Assembly (NCBI GenBank): GCA_934663595.1
Contig: CAKUKM010000041.1
Coordinates: forward strand, 1-18,253
DNA: 18,253 bases
Direction: 5' to 3'
From: an uncultured Clostridia bacterium
GTDB lineage: Bacteria > Bacillota > Clostridia > Christensenellales > Aristaeellaceae
A program made the position numbers and the translations under genes. Below, piece by piece: positions 14,011 to 18,253 of the stretch. Position 1 is the stretch's first letter. Each line of letters opens with the position of its first letter. Below the pieces are notes generated by a model that did not search any database, was not told the DNA's origin, and was given only the letters and a program-made list of their open reading frames with translations.

Positions 14011-15537
14011 TTATTTGGTTTTTTCGTGTTCGCGCACCAGCTTGAACGCCACCGGCGACAGCAGCGCTACCGCAATCAGGTTCGGAATCGACATCAGGCC
14101 GTTGAACGTGTCCGCAATGTCCCACAGAAGGCCCAGATCCAGCGTCGCGCCCACGATCGCAATCAGCGAGAAAAGAATCATGAACGGCTTAATGGCCTTG
14201 TGCCCGAACAGGAATTCCACGAAGCGCGAGCCGTACAGGCCCCAGCCGAGCACCGTGCTCAGCGCAAAGCAGCACAGCGCGATCGCGGTCGGAATGGTTG
14301 CCCAGCTGCCGTAGGTCGCGATGAATCCGCTCATCGTCAGATCCGCGCCGGCGGGGGAGCCGTAGGTGATCGCCGCGCCGCCCACCATTACGACCAGCGC
14401 CGTGAGCGTGCAGATGATGATCGTGTCTACAAATACCTCGAAGATGCCGAACAGACCCTGACGAACCGGATCGTCCGTGTCCGCGCTGGCGTGCGCGATC
14501 GACGCGGTGCCCAGGCCGGCTTCGTTCGAGAAGATGCCGCGCGCAATGCCCTTTTTCATCGAAAGGAATACGCTGCCGATCACGCCGCCGGTGACCGCGC
14601 GCGGGTTGAACGCGCCCTCAAAGATCGCGGCGAACGCGCCCGGAACGCTCTTTACATTTCCAAATACCACGCCCAGCGCCATAATAATGTACAGCGCCGC
14701 CATGAACGGAACCAGCAGCTCCGTCACGCGCGCGAGGCGCTTGATGCCGCCCAGCAGCACGATCGCGACGAACAGCGCCACGAGTATGCCGAGAATCAGG
14801 TTGATCAGCGAAAGATTCGCGTCGATTTCGAAGCTCTTCAGCGTCGTGCCCACGGAGGTCACGATCGAGTTGACCTGCGTGGCGCTGCCGATGCCGAACG
14901 TGGCCAGAATGCCGAATGCCGTGAATACATACGCCAGCCAGTGCCAGTGCTTTTTCAGGCCGTTTTTAATGTAATACATCGGGCCGCCGACCCAGTCGCC
15001 CCTTTCGTTGCGCTCGCGGAAGCGAACCGCCAGCGTGACCTCGACGAACTTCGTGCACATGCCCAGAAATGCGGAAATCCACATCCAGAACACCGCGCCC
15101 GGGCCGCCCAGCGCAATCGCGCCCGCGACGCCCGCGATATTGCCGGTGCCGACCGTGGCCGCCAGCGCCGTGCAGACCGCCTGAAACGGCGTGACCGCGC
15201 CCGCGCCCGCCTTTTTGCGCGAAAAGATTTTGCCGATCGTTTCCTTCAGGGAAGCGCCCAGCTTGCGCACCTGAATGACGCGCGTGCCGATCGTGAGGTA
15301 GAGACCTACGCCCAGAATCAGCGCCATCGCCGGAACGCCCCAGACGAAATCGTTGACCTTGCCGTTGACCGCAGCCACCGTCTGAATCAGCGCGGGCTGC
15401 GCTTTTTCTGCGATCTTGGATTCCTGCGCGACCGTATCCAGAGGAGCGGCGGTTGCCGCAGGCGCGCTATCGGCAAATGCAAAGCCGCACAGAGCCATCA
15501 GAAGGAAAATGAGAACGGGAAGCAGCCGTCTGTTCAT
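14011..15537 (-). CDS. AGCS family sodium:alanine/glycine symporter
   Basis: This 508-residue polytopic membrane protein of the alanine/glycine:cation symporter family imports Ala or Gly with Na+. The conserved core starts near residue 60 (NDFVWGVPAMALILGVGLYL). It then contains ALAATVGTGNIAGVAGAI, the signature GGPGAVFWMWISAFLGM, the pair GDWVGGPMYYI, and FSNEAGLGTASIAHASA. About eleven hydrophobic segments follow the usual AGCS pattern. Unusually, the core is preceded by about 55 residues that look like a cleavable signal peptide (MNRRLLPVLIFLLMALCGFA, with cleavage plausible after FAFA) plus an Ala-rich stretch. The start is ATG at 15537 with GAAGGGAG 8 nt upstream; an upstream TTG at 15555 overlaps that site. 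It has its own promoter (15587-15615), is divergent from the hydrogenase gene and lies upstream of hisS on the same strand. Confidence 0.93.
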   Translation of the reverse strand: MNRRLLPVLIFLLMALCGFAFADSAPAATAAPLDTVAQESKIAEKAQPALIQTVAAVNGKVNDFVWGVPAMALILGVGLYLTIGTRVIQVRKLGASLKETIGKIFSRKKAGAGAVTPFQAVCTALAATVGTGNIAGVAGAIALGGPGAVFWMWISAFLGMCTKFVEVTLAVRFRERNERGDWVGGPMYYIKNGLKKHWHWLAYVFTAFGILATFGIGSATQVNSIVTSVGTTLKSFEIDANLSLINLILGILVALFVAIVLLGGIKRLARVTELLVPFMAALYIIMALGVVFGNVKSVPGAFAAIFEGAFNPRAVTGGVIGSVFLSMKKGIARGIFSNEAGLGTASIAHASADTDDPVRQGLFGIFEVFVDTIIICTLTALVVMVGGAAITYGSPAGADLTMSGFIATYGSWATIPTAIALCCFALSTVLGWGLYGSRFVEFLFGHKAIKPFMILFSLIAIVGATLDLGLLWDIADTFNGLMSIPNLIAVALLSPVAFKLVREHEKTK

Positions 15538-15578
15538 GAAAAAAACTCCCTTCAATTATTGTTCACGCCTGCGAATGA

Positions 15579-15640
15579 ATGCATATAGTTTAATCCAATT
15601 TATGGCGCGTGTCAAGCAAAAAATGCATATAAATGCATAT
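15579..15640. repeat. three ATGCATAT octamers around the symporter promoter (candidate operator)
   Basis: Identical octamers lie at 15579-15586, 15623-15630 and 15633-15640. The last two are 10 bp apart (one helical turn), just upstream of the symporter -35; the first abuts the -10 on its downstream side. This layout fits binding by a regulator, but AT-rich chance repetition is possible. Confidence 0.5.
15587..15615 (-). promoter_or_regulatory. promoter of the AGCS symporter
   Basis: On the minus strand TTGACA (15610-15615) and TAAACT (15587-15592) are 17 bp apart. The -35 is perfect and the -10 is 4/6. The start codon is about 50 bp downstream. Confidence 0.7.
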
Positions 15641-15685
15641 TTAGCGATGTTAAACTTGCAAATTCAGGAATGCGCATGTTTTTTG

Positions 15686-15714
15686 TTGCGTTCGGCGGGC
15701 GAAAGTGGTATGAT
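15686..15714 (+). promoter_or_regulatory. extended -10 promoter of the hydrogenase gene
   Basis: TTGCGT (15686-15691), a 17-bp spacer and TATGAT (15709-15714) with TGG directly before it. The 17 bp at 15702-15718 match the Sir2 promoter (6834-6850) at 15 positions. The predicted mRNA start near 15721 excludes an in-frame ATG at 15719 as the translation start. Confidence 0.72.
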
Positions 15715-15751
15715 ACAGATGGAATTTTGGAAGCAGGAGTGGGTGCATACT

Positions 15752-17182
15752 ATGCCGCTGTTTGATACCGACGTTCAGGAACTGAAATACAAGGTCTTGC
15801 GCCATGTGGCGGAGCTGGCGCTGAAGGACGATCTGAAGCCGGACAAGCTGCTCTCGATCGCCGAGGCGATCATCCCGGAGGGCAAGCCGACGATGCGCTG
15901 CTGCATTTATAAGGAGCGCGCGATCATCAATCAGCGCGTCAAGCTGGCGCTGGGCGGCAATCGCGAGGACAAAAACGTGGTCGAGGTGCTGCCGATTGCG
16001 TGTGACGAATGCCCGGTCGAGGGCATTATGGTCACGCCCGCCTGTCGCGGCTGCATCGCGCATCGCTGCCAGAATGCGTGCCCCAAAAACGCGATCACGA
16101 TCGTGAACCATCGCGCGACGATCGACAAATCCAAATGCGTGGAATGCGGCCGGTGCGTCGAGGCGTGCTCGTATTCGGCGATCATCAAGCAGACGCGGCC
16201 GTGCATTCGCGCGTGCAAGCCGAAGGCGATTACGATCGACTATGAAACCGGCAAGGCGCGCATCAACGAGGAAAAGTGCATTTCCTGCGGCGCTTGTGTG
16301 TACCAGTGCCCGTTCGGCGCGATTTCCGATAAATCGTATATCACCGATGCGATTCGCATACTGAAGGAATCGGAAAACAACACCAAATACAAGGTCTATG
16401 CGGTGGTCGCGCCGTCGGTGGGCGCGCAATATGCCGATATCGAGGTCGGCCGCGTGCTCGGCGGCATTCGCGCGCTGGGATTCCATTATCTGGTGGAGGC
16501 GGCGTGGGGCGCGGACTTCGTGGCGTATCTCGAGGCGCAGGAGCTGGCGGAAAAGAAATTCCTGACCTCGTCGTGCTGCCCGGCGTTCGTGAGCTTCATT
16601 AAAAAGAACTATCCGGCGCTGAAGGAAAACGTTTCGCACAACCTGTCGCCCATGGCGCACATGGCGATGCTGATTAAGAAAAAGAATCCGACGGCGAAGA
16701 TCATCTTCATCGGCCCGTGCATCGCGAAAAAGAGCGAAACGCTCTACGGCCCGGCCAGCCAATACGTCGATTGCACGATCACATTCGAGGAAATGCAGGC
16801 GCTGTTCGACGCGAAAGGCATCGATCTGAAGGCCATTGAGCCGATCAAGCTGGATCGCGCGTCGTATTTCGGGCGCGTGTTCGCGCGCTGCGGCGGCCTG
16901 GCCACGGCGGTGGAGCAGGCGCTGAAGGAGCAGGGCAACGCGGATTTCGATCTGAAGGCGATTTCCTGCAGCGGCATTGCCGATTGCAATATGGCGCTGC
17001 TGAAGGCGTCGAAGGGCAAGCTTCAGGAGAACTTCATCGAGGGCATGGCGTGCGAAAACGGCTGCATCGGAGGGCCCGCGTGCCTGAGCCACGGCGCGCG
17101 CAACCGCATTCAGTTCGACCGGTATGAAAAATCGGAAACGGAGCGCACGATTTCGGGCGCGATCGCCGATTTCGATCTGTAA
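15752..17182 (+). CDS. monomeric [FeFe] hydrogenase, group B-like
   Basis: This 476-residue cytoplasmic iron-sulfur enzyme interconverts H+ and H2, probably with ferredoxin as partner. The N-terminal part carries ferredoxin-type cysteine sets: CRGCIAHRCQNACP, then CVECGRCVEACS with a further C-x3-C (PCIRACKP), and CISCGACVYQCP, for three to four [4Fe-4S] clusters. H-cluster motifs follow: L1 TSSCCPAF (Cys275, Cys276), L2 IGPCIAKKSE (Cys323) and L3 MACENGCIGGP (Cys434, Cys438). All four H-cluster cysteine ligands are present. The SSCCPAF and CIGGP variants, and the lack of a small-subunit domain, fit the B-type monomeric enzymes of Clostridia. The start ATG at 15752 has AGGAG at 12 nt, a long spacing, so GTG 15743 remains possible. 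The maturases HydE, HydF and HydG are not in the window. The alpha/beta hydrolase gene follows after 26 bp. Confidence 0.93.
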   Translation: MPLFDTDVQELKYKVLRHVAELALKDDLKPDKLLSIAEAIIPEGKPTMRCCIYKERAIINQRVKLALGGNREDKNVVEVLPIACDECPVEGIMVTPACRGCIAHRCQNACPKNAITIVNHRATIDKSKCVECGRCVEACSYSAIIKQTRPCIRACKPKAITIDYETGKARINEEKCISCGACVYQCPFGAISDKSYITDAIRILKESENNTKYKVYAVVAPSVGAQYADIEVGRVLGGIRALGFHYLVEAAWGADFVAYLEAQELAEKKFLTSSCCPAFVSFIKKNYPALKENVSHNLSPMAHMAMLIKKKNPTAKIIFIGPCIAKKSETLYGPASQYVDCTITFEEMQALFDAKGIDLKAIEPIKLDRASYFGRVFARCGGLATAVEQALKEQGNADFDLKAISCSGIADCNMALLKASKGKLQENFIEGMACENGCIGGPACLSHGARNRIQFDRYEKSETERTISGAIADFDL

Positions 17183-17208
17183 ATTGTAAATACAAAGGAG
17201 GAAACACG

Positions 17209-18081
17209 ATGGGCATTCAGGTGATCCCCAACAATCCCTCGCGCGAGGGCATGCTGGAAATGATCGCGGAGATTCCGTTTTCCGGCGCGCTTTCGCTGCA
17301 GATGGTCAAGCCGATCTGGAAGTCCGCGGGCAAGGGCTTTCCGCTGGTGGTGTTCATTCAGGGCAGCGGATGGACGAAGCCGAATCAGTTCTGGGAGATT
17401 CCGCAATTGAGCCGGCTCGCGCGGCGCGGCTTCGTGGTGGCGAGCGTGACGCATCGATCCGCGTTTGAAGCGCCCGCGCCGGCGTTTTTGCAGGATGTAA
17501 AAACCGCGATTCGCTTTCTGCGCGCGCATGCGGGCGAATACGATATCGATCCCGAGCGCGTCTGCGCGTGGGGCACGTCGTCCGGCGGCAACACCGCGCT
17601 GCTGCTTGGACTGACCGGCGACGATCCCGCGTTTGAGACCGACGAATGGGCGGGCCAGTCCACGCGCGTGCAGGCGGTGGTCGATTGCTTCGGGCCGACG
17701 GATCTGATGAAGATGGCCGAGTTCCAGTATACGGACACGCCGATCGATGAAAAGAATATCTTCGTCGCGCTCGGCGACGCGCTGGATCGCGTGGGCGACG
17801 CTGCGCGCGAGGAAATGCTCGAGCGGATTCGCCCGAGGCTGGAGCAGATCAGTCCGATCCGGTATGTCAAGCCCGGGCTTGCGCTGCCGCCGTTTCTGAT
17901 GCTGCACGGCGACGCGGACCCGGTGGTGCTGTTCGAAGACACCGAGGCGCTGTATCGCAGGATGACGGAATGCGGCTATGACGCGTCGCTCGTTCGCGTG
18001 ACCGGCGCGGAGCACGAGGGGACGTTCTGGAGCGAAGCGCTCAATCAGATCATCTTTGATTTCATCGAAAAGCAGATATAA
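17209..18081 (+). CDS. alpha/beta hydrolase (BD-FAE/esterase-like)
   Basis: This 290-residue protein, cytoplasmic as no signal peptide is seen, has the alpha/beta-hydrolase triad. The nucleophile is Ser124 in WGTSSGGNTA, the acid Asp237 in MLHGDADPVV, and the base His269 in GAEHEGTFW. The oxyanion-hole loop reads FIQGSGW (residues 49-55) instead of the common HGGGW, as in some acetyl-esterase and prolyl-oligopeptidase-like relatives. The length is normal for the family, which cleaves small esters or amides; the substrate is not predictable. The ATG at 17209 follows a strong AAAGGAGG site. The gene lies 26 bp after the hydrogenase stop with no terminator between them, so it is probably co-transcribed, though a functional link to hydrogen metabolism is not evident. 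A terminator follows at 18092. Confidence 0.9.
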   Translation: MGIQVIPNNPSREGMLEMIAEIPFSGALSLQMVKPIWKSAGKGFPLVVFIQGSGWTKPNQFWEIPQLSRLARRGFVVASVTHRSAFEAPAPAFLQDVKTAIRFLRAHAGEYDIDPERVCAWGTSSGGNTALLLGLTGDDPAFETDEWAGQSTRVQAVVDCFGPTDLMKMAEFQYTDTPIDEKNIFVALGDALDRVGDAAREEMLERIRPRLEQISPIRYVKPGLALPPFLMLHGDADPVVLFEDTEALYRRMTECGYDASLVRVTGAEHEGTFWSEALNQIIFDFIEKQI

Positions 18082-18091
18082 GGCCGAACAG

Positions 18092-18122
18092 GAGCGCTCT
18101 TCCGTGCGAGGGCGCTCTTTTT
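18092..18122 (+). terminator. intrinsic terminator of the hydrogenase-hydrolase operon
   Basis: GAGCGC (18092-18097) pairs with GCGCTC (18112-18117), followed by five T (18118-18122). It lies 10 bp past the hydrolase stop. Confidence 0.82.
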
Positions 18123-18145
18123 GTCTGCCGAAAACCCCGGAGAGC

Positions 18146-18169
18146 TCGAGAGGGCCGCAGCCCTCTCGA
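18146..18169. repeat. 10-bp perfect hairpin downstream of the terminator
   Basis: TCGAGAGGGC (18146-18155) and GCCCTCTCGA (18160-18169) form a perfect stem around the tetraloop CGCA. No T-run follows on either side, so a simple terminator is unlikely. It may be a dispersed intergenic repeat or an RNA-stabilising hairpin. Confidence 0.6.
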
Positions 18170-18210
18170 ACTTCCGATCGAGCCCAGCGGCGTGTACGGT
18201 GGGCGCGGGG

Positions 18211-18253
18211 CTATTTTATCGCAGGGAAATCCCATTTCCCGGAGAGAAAATAG
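18211..18253. repeat. nested palindrome at the window edge
   Basis: Outer arms CTATTTT (18211-18217) and AAAATAG (18247-18253) are exact reverse complements. So are the inner arms GGGAAAT (18224-18230) and ATTTCCC (18234-18240), around the loop CCC. Six-nt unpaired spacers flank the inner hairpin symmetrically. The element ends exactly at the window edge, so its full length is unknown. No coding signal is seen in 18123-18253. Confidence 0.6.

Noticed and set aside
10818..15588. Long plus-strand frames opposite aspS, hisS and the AGCS symporter
   Set aside because: All three minus-strand genes have complete family motifs and ribosome sites; the plus-strand frames have none.
15650..17092. 480-codon antisense frame opposite the hydrogenase
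   Set aside because: Shadow of a gene with all H-cluster motifs intact.
18056..18253. Open frame running through the terminator to the right edge
   Set aside because: It starts inside the hydrolase gene, crosses a terminator and two inverted repeats, and has no ribosome site.
1..18253. CRISPR arrays, insertion sequences, phage genes, toxin-antitoxin pairs and tRNA/rRNA genes
   Set aside because: I looked on both strands and saw no regularly spaced repeats, transposase motifs, terminal inverted repeats with target duplications, or cloverleaf sequences. The only repeats are those listed.

Overview
The window looks like a chromosomal segment from a GC-rich, strictly anaerobic member of the Bacillota (class Clostridia, perhaps a gut lineage). 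The evidence is AGGAGG-type ribosome sites before most genes, TTGACA/TATAAT promoters with 17-bp spacers, a T-box riboswitch before aminoacyl-tRNA synthetase genes, a monomeric group-B-like [FeFe] hydrogenase, a BspA-type leucine-rich-repeat surface protein and a DUF1540 peptide. The taxonomy is inferred from gene content. I see no phage, transposase, CRISPR array, tRNA or rRNA gene.

Layout. (1) 1-1929, minus strand: a D-aminoacylase-type amidohydrolase followed 13 bp later by an NhaC-family transporter that runs off the left edge. This looks like a small uptake and catabolism operon. (2) 2026-2398, minus: a lone 85-residue, two-helix membrane protein with its own consensus promoter and terminator. 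(3) 2447-6258, plus: a 1223-residue exported BspA-like protein built from four head-plus-LRR blocks, a Pro-rich linker and two tail domains. It ends at a strong hairpin shared with the convergent Nudix gene. (4) 6284-6715, minus: a Nudix-fold protein with a degenerate Nudix box. (5) 6818-10633, plus: a tight operon of a Sir2 deacylase, a hypoxanthine-DNA glycosylase-like protein, a pyrimidine-nucleoside phosphorylase, a CPBP-like membrane protein lacking key catalytic residues, and a Cys-rich DUF1540 peptide. (6) 10632-13974, minus: hisS-aspS under a T-box leader whose specifier (GAC) and acceptor-end bulge (UGGC) both indicate tRNA-Asp. (7) 14011-15615, minus: an AGCS sodium:alanine/glycine symporter with a signal-peptide-like N-terminal extension. 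Its promoter is flanked by three identical octamers. (8) 15686-18122, plus: an [FeFe] hydrogenase and an alpha/beta hydrolase, then a terminator. The last 130 bp hold two further inverted repeats and no gene.

The genes are mostly housekeeping or metabolic and each cluster has its own promoter and terminator. No clear new defence or mobile system is visible. The points most worth a second look are the single-tRNA (Asp) control of a two-synthetase operon, the Sir2/DNA glycosylase/nucleoside phosphorylase coupling, the degenerate CPBP and Nudix proteins, the fourfold architecture of the BspA-like protein, the octamer cluster at the AGCS promoter, and the nested palindrome at the right edge.
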